NCBI RefSeq assembly: GCF_038784515.1
Contig: NZ_CP152376.1
Location: 2,604,001 to 2,668,000, forward strand
DNA: 64,000 bases
Direction of reading: 5' to 3'
Source: Rhodoferax sp. GW822-FHT02A01
GTDB lineage: Bacteria > Pseudomonadota > Gammaproteobacteria > Burkholderiales > Burkholderiaceae_C
Shown: piece by piece, positions 34,094-43,238 of the stretch
Position numbering within the stretch: the stretch's first letter is position 1
How the letters are laid out: each line of letters opens with the position of its first letter
The notes under the pieces: generated by a model
What the model saw: only the letters and a program-made list of their open reading frames with translations
Told to the model about the DNA's origin: nothing
Databases searched by the model: none
Made by a program: the position numbers and the translations under genes

Positions 34094-35796
34094 GCCTTTG
34101 CTCCGGCCCGATCGGCAATGTGGTTGGCGGTGACGTAGCCAAAGGTCATGTTGGGTCCGTGCGTGATGCCGGCGCCGGGGTAGTTGCCACCCATCACGCT
34201 GGCGCGGTCATTGCCCACTGCGTAGAGGCCGGGTATGGGCGATCCGTCGCGCTGCAGCACCTCGCCCACCACACTGGTTTTGATGCCGTCGAAGGTGCCC
34301 AGGTCGCCCATGATGACCTTGACCGCAAAGAAGGGACCGTTCTGCACCGGCGCCACACAGGGGTTGGGCAGGTTGGCGGGGTCGGCCAGGTAGCGGTTGA
34401 AACTGGTGGTGCCGCGGCCGAACTGCGTGTCCACGCCCTTGACCGCACCGGTGTTGAATTCACGCACGGTTGCTTCCAGACCTGCGGCATCGATGCCCGC
34501 GTTGTGGGCGAGCTCGGTCAGGGTGTTGCCCTTGATGAGGTAGCCATTGCGCAGGAACTTGCCGAAGGGCATGGGCGACGGTTTCACAAAGCCGATGCCG
34601 TACTTGCCCAGCGTGGTCTTGTCACACACCAGCCACATGGCGGTTTCTTTCTGGCCCGCGCAGGCACGCACCATGGCAGCTCCCACGTCGTGGTACGACT
34701 CGGACTCGTTGCAGAAGCGCTTGCCGTTCTGCAGCACGCCGATGATGCCGGGCTTGTAGCGGTCCAGCAGATGCGGGAACACACCGATCTCACCCTTGCC
34801 GTAGTCCACGCGGGACACCGGCATCCAGGCCGCACTGTCCTTGAACACGATGTCCACGGTAGCACCCACCGCTTCGGCCATGGCCAGGCCATCGCCGGTG
34901 TTGCTGACCGGTGTGGGAGACAGATGCTGGTGGCCGCGCGCCACATGCGGATAGGCCTTGGCAATGCGCTTGACGTCATGAGGAAAGCCGCCGCAGGCCA
35001 ACACCACACCGTGGCGTGCGGTGATGGTGTATTCGCCGCCTTCGCCCTGGACGATGACGCCACGCACCTTGCCATCCTGCAGGTCCATGCGGCGCGCTGC
35101 CGTGCTGGTACGAATGGGAACCCCTAAGTCCAGCGCCGACTTGGCCAGCCGCGCGGCCAGCGCGTTGCCGCTGGTCACCTGGATGCCGCGACCATAGACC
35201 GCCAGTTCTTTTAAATGGGTGGCAAGACGCTTGGCCACATACAGAAAGGACGTGAGCGACTTGGTGGCCTGGAAGAAATGTTTGAGGTCGGCATTGGACG
35301 AGTTGAACATCATGCCGATGAAGGTGATGGTCTTGAGCGGTGGCTTCAGGCGTGCCATGTCCTTGCCCAGGCCGCGGATGTCAAAGGGCTTGGCCAGGAT
35401 GGAGCGGCCTATGTCCACGCCGCCCGGCACCGTGGGGTGGTAGTCCGGGTAGAGCGTGGGCACGAACTGCATGGCAGTCTCGCGCTCGAAGAACTCCACC
35501 ATCTTCGGGCCGTAGTCCAGAAAGGCGTTGACGGCGGCTTCATCAAAGTAGCTGCCGGTCTCTTCCATCATGTAACGGCGCACCGCCTCGCGCGTATCGG
35601 CCGGGTTCTGCTTGCGGCCATGCGGCCCCATGGGAATCCACAGCACACCGCCGGACAGTGCGGTGGTGCCGCCAAAGACGGGTTCCTTTTCCAGTACCAC
35701 CACATCCAGCCCGCGCTTCTTGGCGGTGATGGCAGTGGCAAGGCCTGCGGCGCCCGATCCCACGATGACCAGATCGCATGCAAAGTTGTTCGACAT
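34090..35796 (-). CDS. KstD-like FAD-dependent dehydrogenase 3
   Basis: 568-aa flavoprotein, the most KstD-like of the three here. FAD loop: LVIVGSGAAGLATAI. It keeps Tyr119 (LYPDYHPTVPGG), the KYGIGFVKPSPMP block with NGYLIKGNTLTELA, and Tyr539 in GGNYPGAGITHGP, all matching ring-ketone dehydrogenase positions. Related enzymes desaturate 3-ketosteroids or 4-oxocyclohexanecarboxylate. The latter suits this window, which carries cyclohexanecarboxylate genes and a PobR-like regulator, but that assignment is an inference. It lies between an SDR (24 bases upstream) and the NIPSNAP gene. Confidence 0.85.
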   Translation of the reverse strand: MSNNFACDLVIVGSGAAGLATAITAKKRGLDVVVLEKEPVFGGTTALSGGVLWIPMGPHGRKQNPADTREAVRRYMMEETGSYFDEAAVNAFLDYGPKMVEFFERETAMQFVPTLYPDYHPTVPGGVDIGRSILAKPFDIRGLGKDMARLKPPLKTITFIGMMFNSSNADLKHFFQATKSLTSFLYVAKRLATHLKELAVYGRGIQVTSGNALAARLAKSALDLGVPIRTSTAARRMDLQDGKVRGVIVQGEGGEYTITARHGVVLACGGFPHDVKRIAKAYPHVARGHQHLSPTPVSNTGDGLAMAEAVGATVDIVFKDSAAWMPVSRVDYGKGEIGVFPHLLDRYKPGIIGVLQNGKRFCNESESYHDVGAAMVRACAGQKETAMWLVCDKTTLGKYGIGFVKPSPMPFGKFLRNGYLIKGNTLTELAHNAGIDAAGLEATVREFNTGAVKGVDTQFGRGTTSFNRYLADPANLPNPCVAPVQNGPFFAVKVIMGDLGTFDGIKTSVVGEVLQRDGSPIPGLYAVGNDRASVMGGNYPGAGITHGPNMTFGYVTANHIADRAGAKA

Positions 35797-35820
35797 AGTG
35801 TTGCTCCTCTTTTTTGTTTA

Positions 35821-36636
35821 TCAGGCAGTGGTGTTGAAGCCAGGGCGCGGCACCATGTCCATCAGCATGGACGACATGCCGCCATCCACCGACAGCTGGG
35901 CACCATTCACATAGGCCGAGCGCGGGCTGGCCAGGAACACCGCCACATCGGCAATGTCCTGCGGCTCGCCGACGCGGCGGCTGGCAGTGACGGCGGCGCG
36001 CTTGGCTTCAAAGCCCGGCACCTCATAGAACTTGGCGGAGAGCGCAGTGCGGATCATGCCGGGGCAGACCGCATTGCTGCGAATGCCCTGCGGCCCCCAT
36101 TCCACCGCCATCTGGCGCGACATCAGCAGCACACCGGCCTTGCTGGCGCTGTAGGCGCCGCTGCTGGTCTGCGGCGTGAGGGCCGAGATGGATGCCACAT
36201 GCACGATGCTGCCGCCGCCGACTTCACGCATCTGCGCGGCAAAGGTGCGCGCGCACAGCAGGTAGCCGGTGAGGTTGACGGCGAGCACCGCATTCCAGTC
36301 TTCCAGGCTCACATCGTTCAATGTGCCGGAGCGCAGCATGCCGGCGTTGTTGATCAATGCATGGCAAGGCCCCAGCGTTTTCAGCACCTGCGCCGCAGCG
36401 GCCTGCACCTGCGCTTCGTTGCTGATGTCGCACGGCACCGCAAGTGTTGTTGCGCCTGCGGCACCGAGTTCTGCTGCCAGCCTGTTGCATCCGTCACCGT
36501 CGCGGTCCAGCAGTGCCACCTTGGCACCGCACGCGGCCAGCTCGCGTGCCACCGCAGCGCCAATGCCGCTGGCCGCACCGGTGACCACGCATACCTGTTC
36601 TTGCAGACCCAACCAGTCGCCTTGTCTCTTGTTCAT
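35821..36636 (-). CDS. SDR-family oxidoreductase, first gene of cluster B
   Basis: 271-aa SDR: TGAASGIG cofactor loop, NNAG, catalytic YSASK, closing YVNGAQLSVDGG. The ATG at 36636 (MNKRQGDWLGLQ) gives a normal N-terminus; the 93 bases of open frame upstream belong to the promoter. It is divergent from the AraC gene and precedes the flavoprotein. A probable first step is oxidation of a ring alcohol to the ketone that the flavoprotein then desaturates. Confidence 0.88.
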   Translation of the reverse strand: MNKRQGDWLGLQEQVCVVTGAASGIGAAVARELAACGAKVALLDRDGDGCNRLAAELGAAGATTLAVPCDISNEAQVQAAAAQVLKTLGPCHALINNAGMLRSGTLNDVSLEDWNAVLAVNLTGYLLCARTFAAQMREVGGGSIVHVASISALTPQTSSGAYSASKAGVLLMSRQMAVEWGPQGIRSNAVCPGMIRTALSAKFYEVPGFEAKRAAVTASRRVGEPQDIADVAVFLASPRSAYVNGAQLSVDGGMSSMLMDMVPRPGFNTTA

Positions 36637-36691
36637 TTCGTTCTTTCTTGGGGGATGCCGGATTGTTCTGTTTCGCCGTGCTGCGCGGTTT

Positions 36692-36720
36692 GACAATTCC
36701 CGCCAAGATTCAGACAATTC
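36692..36720. promoter_or_regulatory. Candidate AraC operator: GACAATTC direct repeat, 21-bp period
   Basis: Two exact GACAATTC copies (36692-36699 and 36713-36720) start 21 bases apart, two helical turns, the geometry expected for tandem half-sites of an AraC-family protein. They lie in the 106-bp spacer between the divergent SDR and AraC genes, 23 bases before the AraC start. A strong candidate for control of both directions. Confidence 0.6.
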
Positions 36721-36742
36721 GTGCATCACTCACGGACGCACT

Positions 36743-37651
36743 GTGGCCACCAAAGTTATTCCCAATTACGCGCTCTACGGTGACCAGGTGCAGGCCAGCT
36801 GGAACAACCTGTTCGACTTCGAGTGGATCCCCAAACGCTCTCGTCCATACAACTGGAACATCAGTCCGCACAAGCACGATGCGTTCATCCAGATCCTGTA
36901 TCTCACCGAAGGCGGCTGTGAAGTCATCCTGGACGGTGCCCGGCTGACGGCCACCGCACCCTGCCTGATCGTCATTCCTGCACAAACCGTGCATGGCTTC
37001 GTGTTCGACACCACCACCAACGGTCCGGTGGTGACGGCCGCGCAAGGGCCGCTGGAATCGGTGGCTGCATTGCTGATGCCGGACCTGCTGACGCTGGTGC
37101 GCAAACCCGCCTTGATCCCGGTGAATGCCGACAACGTGCACGCCCAGGCCATGATGCCGATCTTCCTGGCCATCGAGCGCGAAACGCAGATCCATGCCCA
37201 GGGCCAGATGGCTGCGGGCATGTCGCTGCTCACCGCCCTGTGCGTGCAGATCGCCAGATTGTCGGATGCACAGCGCCAGGCCATTCCCAAGGCCAACACG
37301 CGCAAGGTCGCGCAGATCGAAAAATTCCGCGCGCTGGTGGAGCAGAATTTTAAGAAGCATCTGTCTGTCTCTGCCTATGCCGAAATGATGGGCATCACCG
37401 CCGGCCAGCTCACACGTCTGTGCCGCGAGGAACTGGGCATGTCCAGCATGGACGTGATCAACGCGCGCGTGGTGCATGAGGCCCAGCGTGATCTGGTCTA
37501 CACCATTAGCTCCATCAAGCAGCTGTCCTTCAGCCTGGGCTTTGCCGACGAGACATACTTCGGCCGCTTCTTTCGCAAGCACACAGGCCGCAGCCCGCGC
37601 GAGTTTCGCGCACAGGCACTCGACGCGATGTTGAGCCTGCAGTCGCTGTAA
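36743..37651 (+). CDS. AraC-family regulator (PobR-like)
   Basis: 302 aa: an N-terminal cupin sensor (ISPHKHDAFIQILYLTEGG, residues about 35-60) and two C-terminal helix-turn-helix motifs (YAEMMGITAGQLTRLCREEL; SFSLGFADETYFGRFFRKHT). The sensor resembles the AraC-type activators of pobA (4-hydroxybenzoate hydroxylase). A GTG at 36743 is the best start; the frame is open back to 36269, but there it runs antisense to the SDR. It likely regulates the divergent SDR-flavoprotein-NIPSNAP-SDR operon in response to a cyclic acid. Confidence 0.9.
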   Translation: MATKVIPNYALYGDQVQASWNNLFDFEWIPKRSRPYNWNISPHKHDAFIQILYLTEGGCEVILDGARLTATAPCLIVIPAQTVHGFVFDTTTNGPVVTAAQGPLESVAALLMPDLLTLVRKPALIPVNADNVHAQAMMPIFLAIERETQIHAQGQMAAGMSLLTALCVQIARLSDAQRQAIPKANTRKVAQIEKFRALVEQNFKKHLSVSAYAEMMGITAGQLTRLCREELGMSSMDVINARVVHEAQRDLVYTISSIKQLSFSLGFADETYFGRFFRKHTGRSPREFRAQALDAMLSLQSL

Positions 37652-37675
37652 CGTCTCAATCCCAGGGAGCGCCGC

Positions 37676-37749
37676 CGCGCGTGGGGCCGGGGTGACGGCC
37701 GATTTTGCGACCCCAGACGCATGAGGCCGTTACCCCGGCCCCACGCGCG
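37676..37749. repeat. 25-bp inverted repeat with 24-nt loop between convergent genes (element E3)
   Basis: Arms 37676-37700 and 37725-37749 pair over 25 bp with one G-U in RNA and extend outward about 7 bp more with two mismatches. The loop (37701-37724) and its closing bases contain CGATTT, ACCCCAG and CATGAGG in order, as in the reverse complement of E2. It sits between the AraC gene and the convergent thioesterase gene and may insulate both transcripts. No U-tract on either side. Confidence 0.88.
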
Positions 37750-37770
37750 ACGACGCGCAATTGGCAAATT

Positions 37771-38190
37771 TCAGCTGCAGCGTTCGCGGATGTCCTGCGG
37801 AATTGGCACCACCTTGATGCGATAAGACTCACCGGTCAGGCGCACGCAGAACGCGCGCTTCTCGGTGCCTTCGCAGATCAGGGTGTCGCCCCGCATGATG
37901 ACGTGCTTCTGCGTCAGCACCTTGGAGCCCCATTCGATCACCGAGGTATGCACCTGCAGCGTCTCGCCGTAGGTGGCGGGGCTTTTGAAGCGGGTGTTGA
38001 TCTCCAGCAGAGGCGTGCCGATGATGCCGTTGATCCTCTCGAGTTCGCGCCAGGGCGGAACGCCGCATTGCATGAAGAAGTTCAGCGAAGAAGCGTCCAT
38101 CCATTTGGAAAAGTTGGGGAAGAACACAATGCCTGCGGGATCGCAGTCGCCGAACATCACCTTCACTTCGTACACCACCGTCTTGCCCAT
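37771..38190 (-). CDS. Acyl-CoA thioesterase, 4-hydroxybenzoyl-CoA thioesterase type
   Basis: 139-aa hotdog-fold thioesterase. The N-terminal GDCDPAGIVFFPNFSKWMD carries the catalytic Asp (D-P-A-G) of the Pseudomonas 4-hydroxybenzoyl-CoA enzyme. It is the last gene of the minus-strand operon with thiolase and beta-oxidation genes, so it may release CoA from aromatic or alicyclic acyl-CoA, either as a pathway step or to avoid CoA trapping. Substrate inferred. Confidence 0.9.
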   Translation of the reverse strand: MGKTVVYEVKVMFGDCDPAGIVFFPNFSKWMDASSLNFFMQCGVPPWRELERINGIIGTPLLEINTRFKSPATYGETLQVHTSVIEWGSKVLTQKHVIMRGDTLICEGTEKRAFCVRLTGESYRIKVVPIPQDIRERCS

Positions 38191-38208
38191 GGCCGCTCCT
38201 CCCTTTGC

Positions 38209-39411
38209 TCAGACACGTTCCAGAATCAGCGCGATGCCCTGGCCCACGCCAATGCACATGGTGCACAGGGCGTAGCGGCCGCCGCCGGTATGCAGGCGGT
38301 TCACCGCGGTAGTGGCCAGGCGCGCGCCGGTTGCGCCCAGGGGATGGCCCAGCGCGATAGCGCCTCCCCAGGCATTCACGCGCGCATCATCGTCAGAGAG
38401 ACCCAGCATGCGCAGCACCGCCAACCCTTGTGCGGCGAAGGCTTCGTTGAGTTCGATCACGTCCATCTGCGCCAGTGTCAGGCCGCTTTGCGCCAGCAGC
38501 TTTTCCGTGGCAGGTGCCGGGCCTATGCCCATGACGCGCGGCGCCACGCCGGCGGTGGCCATGCCCACAATGCGTGCCCGCGGCGTCAGACCGTTGCGTA
38601 GAGCCGTGGCTTCGTCGGCCAGTAGCAGGGCGCAGGCTCCGTCGTTGACGCCGCTGGCGTTGCCTGCAGTCACGCTACCGTCGGGGCTGACGATGGGCTT
38701 GAGCTTGCCAAGGGCTTCCAGCGTGGTGGCACGCGGATGCTCGTCCTGGCGGACGACGATGGGCTCGCCCTTCTTGCTCGGCAGGGTGACGGGCACGATC
38801 TCGCGCGCGAGATGGCCTGCCTGCTGCGCGGCCAGTGCACGGGTCTGGCTGGCCAGGGCCATCAGGTCCTGGTCTGCACGGCTGATGCCGAATTCCCTGG
38901 CGACGTTTTCGGCCGTCTCGGGCATGGAGTCCACACCGTAGCGCGCTTTCATGGCCGGGTTGATGAAGCGCCAGCCGATGGTGGTGTCATGCACCGCGTT
39001 GTTGCGGCTGAAGGCGCTCTCGGCCTTTGGCATCACAAAGGGCGCGCGGCTCATGCTCTCCACGCCACCGGCGATCAGCATGTCGGCCTCGCCCGCACGT
39101 ATGGCCCGTGCAGCAGTGCCAACCGCGTCCAGGCCGGAGCCGCACAGGCGGTTCAGGGTGGCGCCCGGCACTTCCACCGGCAAGCCAGCCAGCAAGATGG
39201 CCATGCGGGCCACGTTGCGGTTGTCTTCGCCGGCCTGGTTGGCGCAACCCAGGTACACATCGCTGAGCTGGTTCCAATCCACCTGCGCGTTGCGTTGCAT
39301 CAGCGCCTGGATGGGCAAAGCGGCCAGATCGTCGGTGCGCACGCTGCTGAGTGCGCCGCCATAGCGGCCTATGGGCGTGCGGATGGCATCGCAGATAAAG
39401 GCGTGGTTCAT
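38209..39411 (-). CDS. Acetyl-CoA acyltransferase (thiolase, PcaF/PimB-like)
   Basis: 400-aa thiolase. The nucleophile Cys is in LNRLCGSGLDAV, the His in ALGHPLGATGARL, and the second Cys in CTMCIGVGQG. It cleaves a 3-oxoacyl-CoA to acetyl-CoA and a shortened acyl-CoA. In this operon the expected substrate is 3-oxopimeloyl-CoA, giving glutaryl-CoA. 3-Oxoadipyl-CoA thiolase (PcaF) is the closest well-known relative, so broader dicarboxylate use is possible. Confidence 0.92.
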   Translation of the reverse strand: MNHAFICDAIRTPIGRYGGALSSVRTDDLAALPIQALMQRNAQVDWNQLSDVYLGCANQAGEDNRNVARMAILLAGLPVEVPGATLNRLCGSGLDAVGTAARAIRAGEADMLIAGGVESMSRAPFVMPKAESAFSRNNAVHDTTIGWRFINPAMKARYGVDSMPETAENVAREFGISRADQDLMALASQTRALAAQQAGHLAREIVPVTLPSKKGEPIVVRQDEHPRATTLEALGKLKPIVSPDGSVTAGNASGVNDGACALLLADEATALRNGLTPRARIVGMATAGVAPRVMGIGPAPATEKLLAQSGLTLAQMDVIELNEAFAAQGLAVLRMLGLSDDDARVNAWGGAIALGHPLGATGARLATTAVNRLHTGGGRYALCTMCIGVGQGIALILERV

Positions 39412-39435
39412 GTCGTGTGTGTACGCGGTGCAGCG

Positions 39436-41484
39436 TCAGGTTGAAAAGAGAACAGAGAGATCGGCCACATGAAATCCATGGCCGGACTGCAGCGCCAACT
39501 GCTGCAGATCGCGCGTCAGATTGGCCTGGTCCTGCTGGCGTGCCCAGAACACCGGGCCACCTTGCCAGCGCGCAAAGCCGTAGCCCTGCACCAGGACCAC
39601 ATCCACATCGCTGGCGCGGCTGGCCACGCCTTCGCTGAGTAGCAGCGCAGCCTCGTTCACCATGGCCAACAGGGCGCGGCGCACGATCTCGTCGGCTGCG
39701 AACGTGCGTCGCTGTATGCCACGGCGTGCGGACGCCTCTTCAATGATCCGGCGCACCGCAGCGTCCACCGTGGGTGACGGCTTGCCGTCGGTATAGGTGT
39801 AGTAGCCCGCGCCACTCTTGCGGCCCAGGCGTCCCTGTTCGCACAGCGTGTCGAGGATGTCCACGTAACGCGCGCGTGGGTCCCGCGTGGCCGCTTGTGA
39901 CTTGCGCATGCGCCAGGCGATGTCCAGGCCCGAGAGGTCGGCCACCTTGAACGGGCCCATGGCAAAACCAAAGTCTTCCAGGGCGGCGTCCACCTCCTCG
40001 GGCAGGGCGCCGTCTTCCAGCATGAACTCGCACTGCTTGCGGTAGGCGTTGTAGATGCGGTTGCCGATGAAGCCAAAGGCATTGCCGGTCTGGGCCGGTA
40101 TCTTCTTCAGGGTCTTGCCCAGCGCCATGCCGGTGGCCAGCACATCGGGCGCGGTGCGACTGCCGCGCACCACTTCGAGCAGCTTCATCACATTGGCGGG
40201 GCTGAAGAAGTGCAGGCCCAGCACGTCCTGCGGTCGGCTGGTGGCGTTGGCAATGGCGTCCACATCCAGGTACGAAGTGTTGGTGGCCAGCACTGCGCCG
40301 GCGCGCGCGTGGGTGTCGATTGTCCTGAATACCTCCTGCTTGACGGCAAGGTCTTCAAACACCGCTTCTATGACCAGGTCGGCTTGCGCGATCTGGCTCC
40401 AATCGGTCGTCGGGTTCAGGCGCGCTTCATTGGCGGCAGCCAGGGCGGCCTTCATCTTGCCCGCGGATACGCGCGTGGCGTAGTGCAGGCTGATGCGGGC
40501 CTGACCGCGCTGCAGCGCGGCCGCATCCTGCTCCAGCAGCACCACATTCAGGCCGGCGTCCAGCGCGCTGATGGCAATGCCCGAACCCATGGTGCCGGCA
40601 CCCACGATCGCTACGCTGTGCACGGCGCGGGCAGTGGCCTGGCCGGCGGCCGCAGGCTTGCCGGCTTCCCGTTCGGCCAGGAACTGGTAGCGCAAGGCCT
40701 TGGCGGCTGTGCTGCCCAGCAGCTCCAGAAACAATGCGCGCTCGGTGCGCAGGCCTTCATCAAAGTCACCGGCGCTGGCGACCAGCGCATCCAGCACGGC
40801 ATTGGAGGCAGGCTGTTTGCGCTGGCGCGGCGTGAGCTTGTCGCGCTGCTCTGCAATGAAGCGGTGCGTGGCTTGTACGTCCGGTGCGCGGTCACGTGCC
40901 CGTATCAATCCCTGTGGATGGCGACCGAGCTCCAGGGCCAGAGCGCAGGCCGCTTTCAGCAAGCCATCGTCCACCACCTTGTCGAGCAAGCCACTGGATT
41001 CCAGCTGGCGGGCAGTCTGCGGCGCGCCACTGTGAATCAGGCTGTGCGCCAGGTGCACACCGACCAGACGCGGCAGGCGCTGTGTGCCACCGGCACCGGG
41101 TATCAGCCCCAGATTCACTTCAGGCAAACCCAGTTTGGCAGAGGCCAATGCCACGCGGGCATGGCAGCACAGCGCCAGCTCCAGTCCGCCGCCCAGTGCC
41201 ATGCCACCGATGGCTGCCACGACGGGTTTGGTCGACGCGTCCAGCTGCGCGAGCACATCCGGCAGGATGGGGTAGGCGGCCTGTGCGGGCTTGCCGAACT
41301 CCGTCACGTCGGCACCGGCGGAAAAGGCCTTGTCGTTGCCGACCAGCACCAGGGCGCGCACATCCGCATCCGCCAGTGCGGCCTGCACGGCGGTGTGGAT
41401 GTGCTGTCGCAGCGGGTGGCCCAGGCTGTTGACGGGAGGGTTGTCCAGGCGTACTACGGCCACGCCGTCATGCGGTTCGTACAT
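39436..41484 (-). CDS. Fused enoyl-CoA hydratase / 3-hydroxyacyl-CoA dehydrogenase (PimF-like)
   Basis: 682-aa bifunctional beta-oxidation enzyme. The N-terminal hydratase (about residues 1-190) has Glu in [15 protein letters not shown] and [17 protein letters not shown]. The dehydrogenase begins near residue 290 with [18 protein letters not shown], followed by [16 protein letters not shown]. FadB-type fusions are longer; this shorter form matches the pimeloyl-CoA enzyme PimF of Rhodopseudomonas. Likely steps are hydration of 2-enoyl-pimeloyl-CoA and oxidation to the 3-oxo compound. Confidence 0.92.
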   Translation of the reverse strand: MYEPHDGVAVVRLDNPPVNSLGHPLRQHIHTAVQAALADADVRALVLVGNDKAFSAGADVTEFGKPAQAAYPILPDVLAQLDASTKPVVAAIGGMALGGGLELALCCHARVALASAKLGLPEVNLGLIPGAGGTQRLPRLVGVHLAHSLIHSGAPQTARQLESSGLLDKVVDDGLLKAACALALELGRHPQGLIRARDRAPDVQATHRFIAEQRDKLTPRQRKQPASNAVLDALVASAGDFDEGLRTERALFLELLGSTAAKALRYQFLAEREAGKPAAAGQATARAVHSVAIVGAGTMGSGIAISALDAGLNVVLLEQDAAALQRGQARISLHYATRVSAGKMKAALAAANEARLNPTTDWSQIAQADLVIEAVFEDLAVKQEVFRTIDTHARAGAVLATNTSYLDVDAIANATSRPQDVLGLHFFSPANVMKLLEVVRGSRTAPDVLATGMALGKTLKKIPAQTGNAFGFIGNRIYNAYRKQCEFMLEDGALPEEVDAALEDFGFAMGPFKVADLSGLDIAWRMRKSQAATRDPRARYVDILDTLCEQGRLGRKSGAGYYTYTDGKPSPTVDAAVRRIIEEASARRGIQRRTFAADEIVRRALLAMVNEAALLLSEGVASRASDVDVVLVQGYGFARWQGGPVFWARQQDQANLTRDLQQLALQSGHGFHVADLSVLFST

Positions 41485-41495
41485 GCGGGTGGTTC

Positions 41496-42428
41496 CTAGA
41501 GCGCAGCTGTCAGTTCGGGCACCGCGGTAAAGAGGTCCGCCTCCAAGCCATAGTCGGCCACGGAGAAGATCGGAGCCTCGCCATCCTTGTTGATGGCCAC
41601 GATCACCTTGGAGTCCTTCATGCCGGCCAAGTGCTGGATGGCGCCACTGATGCCCACGGCAATGTAGAGCTGCGGCGCCACGATCTTGCCGGTCTGGCCC
41701 ACTTGCCAGTCGTTGGGCGCGTAGCCCGCGTCCACCGCCGCACGGCTTGCACCCATGGCTGCATTGAGCTTGTCGGCCAGCGGGGTGATGACTTCCGTGA
41801 ACTTCTCGGAGGAGCCCAGGGCGCGGCCACCGCTGACGATGATCTTGGCGCTGGTCAGCTCCGGGCGATCGTTCTTGGCAATCTCCGAGCCCAGGAAGGT
41901 GACGCTCGCTGCTGCAGCCACTGCACTTGCAGTTTCCACTGCCGCACTGCTACCGGTGGCGGCTGCCGGGTCAAAGCCCGTGGTGCGCACGGTCAACACC
42001 TTGGTCGCGTCCGTGGCTTGTACCGTAGCAATGGCGTTGCCCGCGTAGATGGGGCGTTCAAAGGTATCGGGGCTCACCACCTTGGTGATGTCGCTCACCT
42101 GACCCACATCCAGATTGGCGGCAATGCGCGGCGCAATGTTCTTGCCCGAGGGCGTGGCAGCCAGCACGATGTGGCTGTAGTTGGCTGCAATGGCCAGCAC
42201 CTGGGCGGTGACGTTTTCTGCCAGGCCGTGGGCCAGACCGGCCTCATCGGCATGGATGACCTTGGCTACACCGCTGATCTGGGCGGCTTGTGCGGCTGCG
42301 GCAGCGGCGTTGTGGCCAGCCACCAGCACGTGCACATCGCCACCGAGCTGGGTGGCAGCGGTGATGGTGTTGAGGGTTGCGGGCTTGATGCTGGCGTTGT
42401 CGTGTTCGGCAATAACGAGGGATGTCAT
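41496..42428 (-). CDS. etfA: Electron transfer flavoprotein alpha subunit
   Basis: 310 aa. The C-terminal FAD-binding motif region is seen in [19 protein letters not shown], then [19 protein letters not shown], and the N-terminal half is the usual EtfA fold. It accepts electrons from acyl-CoA dehydrogenases and passes them to ETF:quinone oxidoreductase. A pathway-linked copy, inside the cyclohexanecarboxylate operon, fits the two dehydrogenases beside it. Confidence 0.95.
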   Translation of the reverse strand: MTSLVIAEHDNASIKPATLNTITAATQLGGDVHVLVAGHNAAAAAAQAAQISGVAKVIHADEAGLAHGLAENVTAQVLAIAANYSHIVLAATPSGKNIAPRIAANLDVGQVSDITKVVSPDTFERPIYAGNAIATVQATDATKVLTVRTTGFDPAAATGSSAAVETASAVAAAASVTFLGSEIAKNDRPELTSAKIIVSGGRALGSSEKFTEVITPLADKLNAAMGASRAAVDAGYAPNDWQVGQTGKIVAPQLYIAVGISGAIQHLAGMKDSKVIVAINKDGEAPIFSVADYGLEADLFTAVPELTAAL

Positions 42429-42454
42429 GGTGTGTGTTCCTTGTCGCGGTGTTC

Positions 42455-43204
42455 TTAGATGACTTTCGCCTCGTTCTTGAGCTTGTCGACCAATGTGGCC
42501 ACATCAGGCACCTTGATACCGGCGCTGCGAGCCGGGGGCTCGCTGACCTTCAATGTCTTGATGCGCGGGTTCACATCCACGCCCAGGTCTTCGGGCTTGA
42601 CGGTCTCCAGCGGCTTCTTCTTGGCCTTCATGATGTTGGGCAGCGTCACATAACGCGGCTCGTTCAGGCGCAGATCGGTGGTGATGATGGCCGGCAGGGT
42701 CAAGGACAGGGACTCGGAGCCGCCGTCCACTTCGCGCGTGGCCTTCAATTTGCCATCCACCACTTCGACCTTGCTTGCAAAGGTGGCCTGGGGCCAGTCG
42801 CCCAGGGCCGCCAGCATCTGGCCGGTCTGGTTGCAGTCGTCATCAATGGCCTGCTTGCCCAGGATCACCAGGCCGGGCTGTTCCTTGTCCACCAAAGCCT
42901 TCAAAAGCTTGGCAACCGCCAGGGGTTGCAGGTCGGCAGCGGTTTCCACCAGGATGGCGCGGTCTGCGCCAATGGCCATGGCGGTGCGCAGGGTTTCCTG
43001 GCACTGGGCTACACCGCAGGAGACGGCGATGATCTCGGTGACCACGCCCTTTTCCTTCAGGCGCACCGCCTCTTCCACAGCGATCTCGTCAAAGGGGTTC
43101 ATGCTCATCTTGACGTTGGCAATATCCACGCCTGTGCCGTCGGTTTTGACCCGCACCTTGACGTTGTAGTCCACCACGCGTTTGACCGCGACCATTGCTT
43201 TCAT
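42455..43204 (-). CDS. etfB: Electron transfer flavoprotein beta subunit
   Basis: 249 aa, partner of EtfA. It starts [20 protein letters not shown], has the [20 protein letters not shown] segment and the [24 protein letters not shown] recognition loop that docks dehydrogenases (split here for reading). The Leu in DLRLNEP corresponds to the anchor residue. It lies 26 bases upstream of etfA on the same strand and 34 bases after the acyl-CoA dehydrogenase gene. Confidence 0.95.
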   Translation of the reverse strand: MKAMVAVKRVVDYNVKVRVKTDGTGVDIANVKMSMNPFDEIAVEEAVRLKEKGVVTEIIAVSCGVAQCQETLRTAMAIGADRAILVETAADLQPLAVAKLLKALVDKEQPGLVILGKQAIDDDCNQTGQMLAALGDWPQATFASKVEVVDGKLKATREVDGGSESLSLTLPAIITTDLRLNEPRYVTLPNIMKAKKKPLETVKPEDLGVDVNPRIKTLKVSEPPARSAGIKVPDVATLVDKLKNEAKVI

Positions 43205-43238
43205 GTTGTTACCTTGTGAAGAAGATATCGGGGGAGAT

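Noticed and set aside
33717-34142. Open in-frame extension of the SDR at 32901-33716 into the NIPSNAP region
   Set aside because: The extension overlaps the NIPSNAP gene in another frame and is Pro/Ala/Arg-rich; the SDR fold starts at MAAPRQHALVTGATGG.
36269-36742. Open in-frame extension of the AraC gene upstream of 36743
   Set aside because: It lies antisense to a clear SDR gene and its translation shows no domain; the regulator's homology begins after 36743.
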